Positions 6,898-12,194 of a stretch of DNA of 12,194 nt are shown here, piece after piece (positions within the stretch are counted from its first letter, which is position 1; every line of letters begins with the position of its first letter). The position numbers and the translations under genes are program-made. The notes below the pieces were generated by a model that saw nothing but the letters and a program-made list of their open reading frames with translations, had not been told where the DNA came from and did not search any database. The stretch spans positions 1 through 12,194 of the forward strand of contig JACPVB010000267.1 in the NCBI GenBank assembly GCA_016191985.1, written 5' to 3'. The DNA comes from Chloroflexota bacterium. GTDB lineage: Bacteria > Chloroflexota > Anaerolineae > Anaerolineales > Villigracilaceae.

Positions 6898-8085
6898 ATG
6901 TCATCCCACTCTATCAAACGCAACTCCATCTGGCTGCTCCTCGCCCGTATCACCGCGCAGGGTCTTGCCATTCTTTTCACGGCCATTATTGCGCGCAAAC
7001 TCGGTGTGGATGATTTCGGTCAGTTCTCGTTCATCGCGTCCCTGCTGTTGGTTGGCAACACCTTTACAAATTTTGGCACAGATACCTTCCTCGTCCGCGA
7101 GACCGCGCGTGCCAACCAGGTGACTGACATTGCCGCGCAGTCGTTTGCGTTGCAATTGCTTCTCTCTGTGCTGTATTGTGTTGCCATGCTTGCGTATCGC
7201 AGCACGCCTTTATTCCTTTATTCCCTGGCGCTTTTTCCGCTCGCAATTTTCTCGGTCAATAACGCCCTGCTTCGCGCGCTCAACCGTATGGATTTGTTTT
7301 GGTTTTTGAGTCTTCTCAATGGGTCAATTCAAATCTTCGCCGCTGTTTTTTCTGTGGATGTCTTGCCTCTCTGCCTTTTCCTCCTCATCGGGCAATTCCT
7401 CCTTTCGACATTTTCCTACTTAATCTGCCGCGCCTCTCTCCCGACCTTTCGCCTGTTCCCACTTAAAAAATTTTCTCCCATCCTCAAGTTGATTCTTCCC
7501 TTCGCCGCGCTGACAGTTCTCCTCGTCCTCATCCAACGACTCGGCATCCTGTCCGTTTCCGCGCTCCTCGGCGACTCTGCGACTGGGCTATTCTCCTCCA
7601 TCACCCGCGTCGTGGACGGGCTCAAGCTGGGGCATTACGCCATCCTCGGCGCATTGCTTCCTGCTCTCTCTCTCGGCTCACCCGACTCATGGAAGAGTTT
7701 TCGCAATGCCTTTGTTTTGCTTATTTCAGTCAGCCTGATTTTCGCCGTTGTTCTGCTTGTGTTTGCCCGTCCCATCATCTTGATTTTATATGGCAATGAA
7801 TTTACGCAGGCATCGACTCCGCTTGCCTTGCTTGGCTGGAGTCTTTTGCCGTACACGATTTCCTCTTTCATCTCCTACGACCTCATCGCGCGCGGATTGG
7901 AAAGTGTGGTTGTAAAATCCGCGTTGGTTTCGCTTGTGATTTATATTGCCCTGTACCTTTGGCTCATCCCCACAAGAGGGTTGATCGGCGCGGTTTGGTC
8001 CGCGTTGATTGGGGAATGTCTTCAGGGAATTGTGTTTGTCATATTTTATAAGGTGACAGTCACTTTTAAAGTGACTGTCACCTGA
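6898..8085 (+). CDS. Wzx-like polysaccharide flippase (MOP superfamily)
   Basis: A 395-residue, very hydrophobic protein with about twelve TM segments. The N-terminus NSIWLLLARITAQGLAIL followed by ARKLGVDDFGQFSF and GTDTFLVRETAR is typical of the Wzx/RfbX family (polysaccharide biosynthesis protein, MOP superfamily); the ILYGNEFTQASTPLALLGWSLLP segment near 298-320 fits the second half. Such proteins move undecaprenyl-linked oligosaccharide across the cytoplasmic membrane for the periplasmic ligase or polymerase, which matches the ligase-like gene at 716. The protein is at the short end for the family (usually 400-500). Its last eleven residues, KVTVTFKVTVT, are encoded by a palindromic repeat and probably are an accretion. 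The ATG at 6898 lacks a clear ribosome site, but the N-terminus aligns well with the family. Confidence 0.85.
   Translation: MSSHSIKRNSIWLLLARITAQGLAILFTAIIARKLGVDDFGQFSFIASLLLVGNTFTNFGTDTFLVRETARANQVTDIAAQSFALQLLLSVLYCVAMLAYRSTPLFLYSLALFPLAIFSVNNALLRALNRMDLFWFLSLLNGSIQIFAAVFSVDVLPLCLFLLIGQFLLSTFSYLICRASLPTFRLFPLKKFSPILKLILPFAALTVLLVLIQRLGILSVSALLGDSATGLFSSITRVVDGLKLGHYAILGALLPALSLGSPDSWKSFRNAFVLLISVSLIFAVVLLVFARPIILILYGNEFTQASTPLALLGWSLLPYTISSFISYDLIARGLESVVVKSALVSLVIYIALYLWLIPTRGLIGAVWSALIGECLQGIVFVIFYKVTVTFKVTVT
8051..8083 (+). repeat. 33-bp near-perfect palindrome forming the 3' end of the flippase gene
   Basis: Sixteen-base arms, AGGTGACAGTCACTTT and its exact complement, meet around a single T at 8067. 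Each arm itself contains GTGAC/GTCAC half-sites around one base, so the element reads GTGAC-A-GTCAC then GTGAC-T-GTCAC. Its last base is the first base of the TGA stop (8083-8085), and the GAGG ribosome site of the next gene (8084-8087) directly follows. No T-run follows, so it is not a typical intrinsic terminator. It may be a mobile palindrome (REP/MITE-like) or a symmetrical binding site. Confidence 0.75.
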
Positions 8086-8093
8086 GGTGTCTC

Positions 8094-8840
8094 ATGAATC
8101 CAAATGAACCCATCCTCACCCCGCAGGAATTGCTTGCCTATCGCCGCAAGACCGGAGCCTTACAGGATTTCCCCCCACCGGAGACGGTCATCTTTGCGCC
8201 GCAAAAAAGCCTCGCCAATTATGTTTTGCGTAAGTATTCAACCAGACAGGTCAAGGGATTTTTAGGCGAATTTTATTTGTTGAAAAAATTCAACGGCAAA
8301 GTGGCCCTCTCCACAGGTTTTGGCATCGGCGCGCCTGTCATTGCGGGGTTGACGGATGAATTCGTCGCGCTGGGCGTGAAGCAATTTGTGCTGATCGGTA
8401 TGGCGGGCGGGTTGCAGGAAAATTTGTCAGCGGGGAGCATGGTCCTTTCAACAGGAGCAATTCGCGGCGAGGGAGTGACGCGTCACTATCTTCCTCCAGC
8501 CGAGATCGTGGAATCGTCAAATCAAATGACGGATCAAGTTTGCGAGGCCTTGTCAAAAAAGAATATTGAATTTTCAAAAGGTATTACGTGGACGACCGAT
8601 GCACCCTTCCGCGAGCTTCGCAGGGATGTGCTGGCGTATCAAGGGCGCGGCGTCCTGGCAGTGGATATGGAAGCGGCAGCGTTGCTTGGGGTGGCAAAAT
8701 CCTACGGGCTTGATGCCCTCGCCGCCTTCTCCATCGCCGATATGCTTGCGGGCGGAGTCTGGCGCATGTCCACTGATTTGCGGCGTTCGCAAGCCAGCCT
8801 GGGAACCCTTTTCGATGCGATTTGTGAAGCTATGGTTTAA
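8094..8840 (+). CDS. Nucleoside phosphorylase (PNP/UDP phosphorylase family 1)
   Basis: A 248-residue cytosolic enzyme of the hexameric PNP/uridine phosphorylase superfamily. Visible motifs: STGFGIGAP (73-81, phosphate/ribose site), LIGMAGGLQ (100-108), IRGEGVTRHYLPP (123-135, matching the R-DGTS-YHYLPP segment of uridine phosphorylase relatives), TTDAPFRE (167-174), AVDMEAAAL (189-197, with the ribose-binding ME pair) and an IAD aspartate near 216. The reaction is reversible phosphorolysis of a nucleoside to base and (deoxy)ribose 1-phosphate; pyrimidine rather than purine preference is suggested by the resemblance to uridine phosphorylases but is not certain. It begins eight bases after the flippase stop with GAGG six bases before the ATG, so it is probably co-transcribed with the glycan genes. 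A nucleoside-salvage enzyme is an odd last member of such an operon. Confidence 0.85.
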   Translation: MNPNEPILTPQELLAYRRKTGALQDFPPPETVIFAPQKSLANYVLRKYSTRQVKGFLGEFYLLKKFNGKVALSTGFGIGAPVIAGLTDEFVALGVKQFVLIGMAGGLQENLSAGSMVLSTGAIRGEGVTRHYLPPAEIVESSNQMTDQVCEALSKKNIEFSKGITWTTDAPFRELRRDVLAYQGRGVLAVDMEAAALLGVAKSYGLDALAAFSIADMLAGGVWRMSTDLRRSQASLGTLFDAICEAMV

Positions 8841-8915
8841 AACCTGTTTCCTTGTGTACTTATTGTCTGCCTATCTGCAACCCCATCCTTTCACCCCGCG
8901 TATATCTACCTGGAC

Positions 8916-8942
8916 TTTCAATTTCCATTGAAACGTTATAAA
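8916..8942 (+). promoter_or_regulatory. Possible promoter and operator upstream of the membrane-protein operon
   Basis: The 136-bp gap 8841-8976 has a perfect inverted repeat TTTCAAT-TTCC-ATTGAAA (8916-8933) followed by TATAAA at 8937-8942, a fair -10 element. No good -35 hexamer is found at 17 bases. The inverted repeat would overlap the spacer and -35 region, where a repressor or activator could bind. A strong ribosome site (AGGAG) precedes the ATG at 8977. The promoter and operator are inferred from sequence pattern only. Confidence 0.35.
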
Positions 8943-8976
8943 CTGTTACTGAAATCACAACACAGGAGAATGAAAT

Positions 8977-9507
8977 ATGAACAAACAAGGTCGTTCCCAG
9001 CTTGCGCTTGGCGTCATCCTTATTTTGCTCGGCGCGTGGTTCCTCTTGGATAAAACCCTCCCCGCTTTTCACAATTTTTTCGATAAATACACCGAATGGC
9101 CTGTCAATATGCTTTTGATCGGCGGCGCCCTATTTATCATTGGGCTTGTGCTTGGCTCCCCTGGGATGTCCGTGCCTGCCGCAATCGTCGCAGGGCTGGG
9201 TGGCATTTTCTATTATCAGGAGACCAGCGGCAATTATGAATCGTGGTCTTATATGTGGGCGCTCATCCCTGGCTTTGTGGGGGTGGGTGTTGTCTTGCAG
9301 GGCTTGCTTGGCGAGAATACAGGGCACAATCTCAAGCGCGGACTTAACCTCATGGTGATTAGCGCAATCCTGTTCCTTGTCTTCTCCTCCTTCCTTGGTG
9401 GATGGGAAATCCTCGGCAATTTTGGTCCCGCCCTCCTGCTTATTTTGCTGGGTCTGTGGGTGCTCGGCAGCGGACTATATCGCTCGTTCCGCAACAAAGG
9501 AGAATAA
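8977..9507 (+). CDS. Small multi-TM protein, LiaI/DUF5668-like
   Basis: A 176-residue membrane protein with about six hydrophobic segments (roughly 9-25, 44-60, 64-79, 95-111, 122-140, 148-167) arranged as short hairpins. The glycine-rich opening LALGVILILLGAWFLLDKTLP resembles the LiaI-LiaF-like TM module that occurs in envelope-stress proteins. Residues 90-111 (WSYMWALIPGFVGVGVV) resemble the WWALIPAGV segments of the third gene of this operon, so the two probably share ancestry. Function is not known; the family is linked to envelope-stress sensing in Firmicutes, which may not carry over here. AGGAG lies eight bases before the ATG. The next gene starts one base after the stop. Confidence 0.7.
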   Translation: MNKQGRSQLALGVILILLGAWFLLDKTLPAFHNFFDKYTEWPVNMLLIGGALFIIGLVLGSPGMSVPAAIVAGLGGIFYYQETSGNYESWSYMWALIPGFVGVGVVLQGLLGENTGHNLKRGLNLMVISAILFLVFSSFLGGWEILGNFGPALLLILLGLWVLGSGLYRSFRNKGE

Positions 9508-9508
9508 C

Positions 9509-10306
9509 ATGCGCCGCAACCAATTGTTTTGGGGTGTAATCCTGCTCCTTGTCGGCGGCTTGATGCTGGCCGGTGAAATGGGAATCCGCCTGCCCAATGG
9601 CAATTCTCTGATGAGTATCTTCTGGCCTGTCCTCTTGATCTTTGCGGGCATTTGGGTTTTGCTCAGCATTTTCCTGCGCGGTTCTGCCGAGACTGAAAAT
9701 GTATCCATCGACCTGCAGGGCGCGCAACAAGCCAGCCTAAAGTTGGATCATGGCGCTGGTGAATTTAAAGTCCACAGCGGTGCAAGCCTTAATGAATTGG
9801 TCCATGCCACGATAACAGGCGGGGTGGAGCAAAAGGTCAATCGTAACGGTGACAGGCTCGAGGTTAAAATGCGGCCCGCTCATGATTTTCTGAGTATCCC
9901 GTTCCTTGGGCCGTCCAATCAATTGGATTGGGATGTTTCAATGAATGCAAATGTCCCGACCTCCTTAAGAATGAACCTCGGCGCAAACAAATCTGTGATT
10001 GACTTGCACGATATGAACATTACAGATATAAAACTGGATACGGGCGCCAGCGAAACAACCTTGACGCTTCCCTCCAAAGGCCTCTTCCTTGCGGACCTCG
10101 ATCTTGGTGCGGCCTCCCTGACCTTGATCGTCCCTGACGGACTCTCTGCTCGAATCCGCGCCTCTCTCGGCGCGGCCAATATGAACGTTGACGAGTCGCG
10201 TTTTCCACGCAGCGGCGGATATTATCAATCGCCCGATTATGGAACCGCCGCCCATGCCGCAGACATCACCATTGACGCTGGCGCGGCTTCCATCCGAATT
10301 AAGTAA
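9509..10306 (+). CDS. LiaF-like membrane-anchored protein with repetitive C-terminal beta domain
   Basis: A 265-residue protein. Residues 1-56 form two TM segments of the DUF5668/LiaI-LiaF type (LFWGVILLLVGGLMLAGEMGI, then IFWPVLLIFAGIWVLLSIFL). Residues 63-265 are a soluble beta-rich domain similar to LiaF C-terminal/toast-rack or DUF4097-like domains. It contains repeated hydrophobic-x-hydrophobic-GA motifs; GA occurs at residues 82, 158, 179, 200, 221 and 258, the middle four spaced exactly 21 residues, suggesting stacked rungs of a beta-solenoid. The ATG at 9509 is chosen over an in-frame upstream ATG at 9377 because AAAGGAG ends six bases before it and the TM segment begins at once. It starts one base after the previous stop, so the pair is certainly co-transcribed. 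Topology (domain in or out) cannot be decided, and a role in envelope stress is inference from LiaF. Confidence 0.75.
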   Translation: MRRNQLFWGVILLLVGGLMLAGEMGIRLPNGNSLMSIFWPVLLIFAGIWVLLSIFLRGSAETENVSIDLQGAQQASLKLDHGAGEFKVHSGASLNELVHATITGGVEQKVNRNGDRLEVKMRPAHDFLSIPFLGPSNQLDWDVSMNANVPTSLRMNLGANKSVIDLHDMNITDIKLDTGASETTLTLPSKGLFLADLDLGAASLTLIVPDGLSARIRASLGAANMNVDESRFPRSGGYYQSPDYGTAAHAADITIDAGAASIRIK

Positions 10307-10320
10307 CGAAAGGCAATGAA

Positions 10321-11085
10321 ATGAGACGCATCGATCTGAGAATTGTATTTGGCATTATGCTCATTTTAGGGGGCGCCCTGGCGTTGATGGAAACAATGGG
10401 GTACCTGGAAAATGCTTCAGATATTTTCTGGAGCGGCGTGTTTATCGTCTCTGGCCTGGTGTTTCTCGCGCTTCTTTTTGGCGGACATTGGTGGAGTGCA
10501 TTTCCGGGCTTCATCCTTGTTGCCCTCGGCACGCTAATCATCCTTCCAGATTCGCTTGAAGATTTTGGTGGTGCAATTTTCCTGGGCGGCATCGCGCTTT
10601 CGTTCTGGTATGTCTACTTTACCAGCCGTAATGACAGGTGGTGGGCGCTTATCCCCGCCGGGGTGTTCACGGCGCTTGTGCTTGTGGTGATCGCCTCCGA
10701 GAGATTTGAAGAATATTCAGGTGCGGTTTTCCTTGGCGGCATTGGGTTGGCGTTTTTCATGGTCTATTTCACCAACATGGCAGAGCGCTGGTGGGCGTTG
10801 ATCCCTGCCGGGGTATTGTCCACATTGGCCGGGGTCACCATTGCGGCGGAACGCTTCGGTGAATTTCAAACCGCTGGCTTCTTCTTCTTTGGCCTCGCTA
10901 TCACCTTTTTACTGGTTGCGGTGCTGGCAAAGATGAGCTGGGCCTACTGGCCCGCACTGGTTTTGGGAATTATGGGTTTTCTGGGAATCGCCTCGCTTTT
11001 GGATTTTGCAAATTACATCTGGGCCATCGCGTTGATCGCCGCGGGCGGCTTTGTATTGATACGATACTTCACCGCAAGCAGGTAA
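10321..11085 (+). CDS. Multi-TM protein with internal 50-residue repeats
   Basis: A 254-residue membrane protein of about eight or nine hydrophobic segments. Two 50-residue units, 83-132 and 133-182, share 31 identical residues in my hand alignment, each containing FLGGI-L-F, a VYFT turn, RWWALIPAGV and an A-ERF acidic end. A weaker third unit (183-232) and a degenerate one before (35-82, with HWWSAFPGFILVALG) keep the same spacing, so the protein consists of four tandem modules, each giving a TM hairpin. The N-terminal helix (RIVFGIMLILGGALALMETMGYL) resembles LiaI/DUF5668 proteins. Function is not recognised. GAAAGG ends seven bases before the ATG and the gap to the previous gene is 14 bases, so it is the third member of the operon, which ends at the terminator at 11133. 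Confidence 0.65.
   Translation: MRRIDLRIVFGIMLILGGALALMETMGYLENASDIFWSGVFIVSGLVFLALLFGGHWWSAFPGFILVALGTLIILPDSLEDFGGAIFLGGIALSFWYVYFTSRNDRWWALIPAGVFTALVLVVIASERFEEYSGAVFLGGIGLAFFMVYFTNMAERWWALIPAGVLSTLAGVTIAAERFGEFQTAGFFFFGLAITFLLVAVLAKMSWAYWPALVLGIMGFLGIASLLDFANYIWAIALIAAGGFVLIRYFTASR
10567..10866 (+). repeat. Two diverged tandem copies of a 150-bp coding unit
   Basis: Codons 83-132 and 133-182 of the membrane protein are homologous at exactly 50-codon spacing with no gap (31 of 50 residues identical). The nucleotide sequences have diverged clearly, so this is an old intragenic duplication held by selection and not a recent recombination product. Confidence 0.75.
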
Positions 11086-11092
11086 CGACGAT

Positions 11093-11131
11093 AAAAATCA
11101 ATATCCCCGCTAAGCTGCGGGGATATTGATT
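11093..11131 (-). terminator. Rho-independent terminator of the minus-strand operon
   Basis: A 15-bp perfect stem (11096-11110 with 11117-11131, GC-rich around a six-base loop) is followed on the minus strand by GATTTTTAT. It ends the NifU-like transcript. On the plus strand it has no T-run of its own, but it lies just in front of the plus-strand terminator and may assist it. Confidence 0.85.
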
Positions 11132-11132
11132 C

Positions 11133-11160
11133 AAATACCTGCCCTCGGTATTTTTTATTT
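11133..11160 (+). terminator. Rho-independent terminator of the LiaI/LiaF-like operon
   Basis: AAATACC (11133-11139) pairs with GGTATTT (11147-11153) over a seven-base loop and runs directly into TTTTTTATTT on the plus strand. It lies 47 bases after the stop of the third membrane-protein gene. The T-run overlaps the stop codon of the convergent NifU-like gene. Confidence 0.8.
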
Positions 11161-11400
11161 TGCTTCGATCACGTTCACATTCGGAAAGAATTGATGTACG
11201 GTCCCCGCCACCCAGCCATGCAGGGTGGACGGCAAAAGCGGACAGTTCAAACATGCGCCTCCCAGCCTGACCTCAAGTATATCGTTTTGAAATGAGACAA
11301 ATTCAACCGTGCCGCCGTGATATTGCTCGATGTATGCATTAAGTTTTTCGATAAGATGCCGCAGTTGAGTCTCCTGGCTGGTCGTTTCTGCTGTTGTCAT
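11155..11400 (-). CDS. Small NifU-like C-terminal domain protein
   Basis: An 81-residue protein matching the NifU C-terminal (Nfu) domain: an N-terminal helix (LRHLIEKLNAYIEQYHGG), a strand pair VEFVSFQNDILEVRL, then GACLNCP with C50 and C53, and a helix LPSTLHGWVAGTVHQFFPNV. In the family this CxxC binds or transfers a labile 4Fe-4S cluster to target apoproteins; this is a stand-alone version without the N-terminal IscU-like part. The ATG at 11400 has AAAGGA seven bases upstream. Its first 62 bases overlap, in another frame, the end of the cyclic-nucleotide-binding-fold gene, so translation of the two is probably linked. Transcript ends at the hairpin 11131-11093. The client Fe-S protein cannot be told from the window. 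Confidence 0.85.
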   Translation of the reverse strand: MTTAETTSQETQLRHLIEKLNAYIEQYHGGTVEFVSFQNDILEVRLGGACLNCPLLPSTLHGWVAGTVHQFFPNVNVIEAK

Positions 11401-11872
11401 TTGTTTTTCCTTTCAAATTAATACGATTGGAATTCAAAAGAGACTGGATCTGTGTATGGGCGTTTTCCCATCGGGGAGAAACAATCAACGCCAGGCGATT
11501 GATAATGGTTATGCCAGTTTCCGGGTGTTCTCCAGCGAGCGCCCAAAGATGGCTGCCCTGAATGCGGATTGCCTCGATCTCTGTTTCACTGATAATGCTG
11601 GACGTGTATTTGGGGCTGCCAATCACCGCCGACCAGCCAAAAACATCTCCGCTGTGTAAACGGGTTAAAGTGAGCGGGGGACCGTCATAAGGTTTGAAAT
11701 GAATGGCAACATCCCCTCGTATGAGCAGGTAAATATATTTTGCAAGATCGCCCTGCTCGAAGACCACAGTTCCCGCAGCACAAACATACTCTTCAAAAAG
11801 CGGTTTTAATAAATTAATTTGAAGAGAGTCAAAGCCTTGAAAAAGCGGGATATACGGAAGCGTGTCGAGCAT
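11339..11872 (-). CDS. Cyclic-nucleotide-binding-fold (Crp/Fnr-like) protein without DNA-binding domain
   Basis: A 177-residue protein. Residues 1-125 are a cNMP-binding beta-roll (IPLFQGFDSLQINLLKPLFEEY, AGTVVFEQGDLAKYIYLLIRGDVAI, LHSGDVFGWSAVIGSPKYTS). A C-helix follows at about 115-147. The phosphate-binding cassette deviates: the usual FGE-x-A...R-T/S-A is FGW-x-A...K-Y-T-S, so the glutamate and arginine that hold cAMP in CRP are absent, and cAMP binding is doubtful. No helix-turn-helix follows; the last 30 residues are polar and low-complexity and overlap the NifU-like gene by 62 bp. It may therefore work by protein contact or sense another ligand. A broken HTH gene is less likely because the next 80 codons are a different, intact gene. 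No clear ribosome site precedes the ATG at 11872, suggesting a leaderless or weakly translated start. Confidence 0.75.
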   Translation of the reverse strand: MLDTLPYIPLFQGFDSLQINLLKPLFEEYVCAAGTVVFEQGDLAKYIYLLIRGDVAIHFKPYDGPPLTLTRLHSGDVFGWSAVIGSPKYTSSIISETEIEAIRIQGSHLWALAGEHPETGITIINRLALIVSPRWENAHTQIQSLLNSNRINLKGKTNDNSRNDQPGDSTAASYRKT

Positions 11873-11891
11873 TTGATTGCATATTAATCAA
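11873..11891 (-). promoter_or_regulatory. Inverted repeat at the start of the Crp-like gene, possible operator
   Basis: TTGATT and AATCAA (6-bp arms, seven bases between) abut the start codon of the cNMP-fold gene. The half-sites resemble FNR/CRP-type TTGAT...ATCAA boxes, but the canonical FNR spacing is four bases between TTGAT and ATCAA, here nine, so the likeness is loose. If real it would be an operator for this gene; note that the gene's own product has no DNA-binding domain, so another regulator would have to bind. Confidence 0.3.
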
Positions 11892-11952
11892 CGGCTAGAC
11901 AAGTTGCCAGTATCATACATCCTAATGTAAATGACATTTATCCTCTATTTAT

Positions 11953-11980
11953 TTGGACAATTTTGTTACTCGGTTATACT
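11953..11980 (+). promoter_or_regulatory. Possible promoter for the zinc-ribbon gene
   Basis: TTGGAC (11953-11958) and TATACT (11975-11980) are 16 bases apart, giving a start near 11987 and a leader of about 40 bases to the ATG at 12028. The -10 is good, the -35 weak. The rest of the divergent region 11892-12027 is AT-rich with a small TAAATG-A-CATTTA palindrome (11928-11940), without other recognisable signals. Confidence 0.35.
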
Positions 11981-12027
11981 TTGTGAAATAAGTAATTTTT
12001 TCTGCGCACACCCCTTCTTTGTATTTG

Positions 12028-12194
12028 ATGTCACAAACGAAAAATCTTTCCTCTCTCGAAAAACTCCTGCTTGGAATCGACCAACCTCAGACCGGCCAGC
12101 CCATTGTGCATCACCGAAAAGGGGATATGTGTCCGCAGTGTAACCAAAAGTTGCTGGATTACAATTGCCTGCTTCAATTGGAATGTTCCGCCTG
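12028..12194 (+). CDS. Zinc-ribbon protein, N-terminal part (cut by window edge)
   Basis: An open frame from ATG at 12028 runs off the right edge after 55 codons. After a polar helix-like start (KNLSSLEKLLLGID) it has GDMCPQCNQKLL with C35 and C38, C47, and LECSA with C53; the next codon begins TG, so a cysteine at 56 giving a second CxxC is likely. This is the pattern of a zinc ribbon or short rubredoxin-like knuckle. The function is not recognised. No ribosome site is visible before the ATG; earlier in-frame starts were not found to be better. It is divergent from the cNMP-fold/NifU-like pair and may share regulation with it. Coding status rests on the cysteine spacing and the absence of stops, so confidence is moderate. 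Confidence 0.6.
   Translation, partial: MSQTKNLSSLEKLLLGIDQPQTGQPIVHHRKGDMCPQCNQKLLDYNCLLQLECSA

Noticed and set aside
9377..9508. Extended N-terminus of the LiaF-like protein from ATG at 9377
   Set aside because: It overlaps the well-supported preceding gene for its whole length in another frame; ATG 9509 has an excellent ribosome site and starts right at the TM segment.
11456..11659. Plus-strand open frame opposite the cNMP-fold gene
   Set aside because: No ribosome site or recognisable motif, and the opposite frame carries clear beta-roll motifs.
11873..11891. Genuine FNR box before the cNMP-fold gene
   Set aside because: The TTGAT...ATCAA half-sites are nine bases apart where FNR needs four; it is kept only as an unspecified inverted repeat.
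11931..12143. 70-codon plus-strand open frame with a hydrophobic start
   Set aside because: Its later part is out of frame with the cysteine-containing frame starting at 12028, it has no ribosome site, and its composition changes abruptly along the length.

Overview
The window reads as part of a bacterial exopolysaccharide or surface-glycan locus, followed by a small operon of LiaI/LiaF-like membrane proteins and a divergently arranged regulatory/Fe-S pair. Moderate GC, mostly good AGGAG-type ribosome sites, a probable leaderless gene, short palindromic repeats embedded in genes, and the gene families together suggest an uncultured-type Chloroflexota (Anaerolineae-like) genome. That assignment is inference; no rRNA or other phylogenetic marker is present.

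Layout. Positions 1-580 (minus) hold the N-terminal part of a GT4 glycosyltransferase running off the left edge. A 135-bp divergent intergenic region follows. From 716 to 8840 (plus) seven genes lie head to tail: an O-antigen ligase/polymerase-like membrane protein, a processive GT2 synthase, a winged-helix/nucleotidyltransferase-like protein, a B12-binding radical SAM enzyme, a class I SAM methyltransferase, a Wzx-like flippase and a nucleoside phosphorylase. The first four are contiguous, overlapping or 11 bp apart, so they look co-transcribed. A plausible division of labour is that the glycosyltransferases build and extend the glycan, the radical SAM enzyme and methyltransferase modify sugars or lipid, the flippase exports the lipid-linked unit and the ligase/polymerase assembles it. 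The roles of the nucleotidyltransferase-like protein and the phosphorylase are unknown.

Positions 8977-11085 (plus) form a separate three-gene operon of small multi-TM proteins. The middle protein carries a soluble repeat domain with a 21-residue period, and the last contains 50-residue internal duplications. It ends at back-to-back terminators (11093-11160) shared with a convergent minus-strand pair: a cyclic-nucleotide-binding-fold protein lacking a DNA-binding domain, overlapping by 62 bp a small NifU-like scaffold protein. Divergent from that pair, a zinc-ribbon protein starts at 12028 and runs off the right edge.

The most unusual structural feature is a set of four different short palindromic or tandem repeats (4225, 4986, 5930-6001, 8051) inside the glycan operon. 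Each sits in a linker, at a domain boundary, at a gene end or between genes. One is a heptanucleotide tandem repeat in the radical SAM gene whose copy-number change would shift the reading frame.
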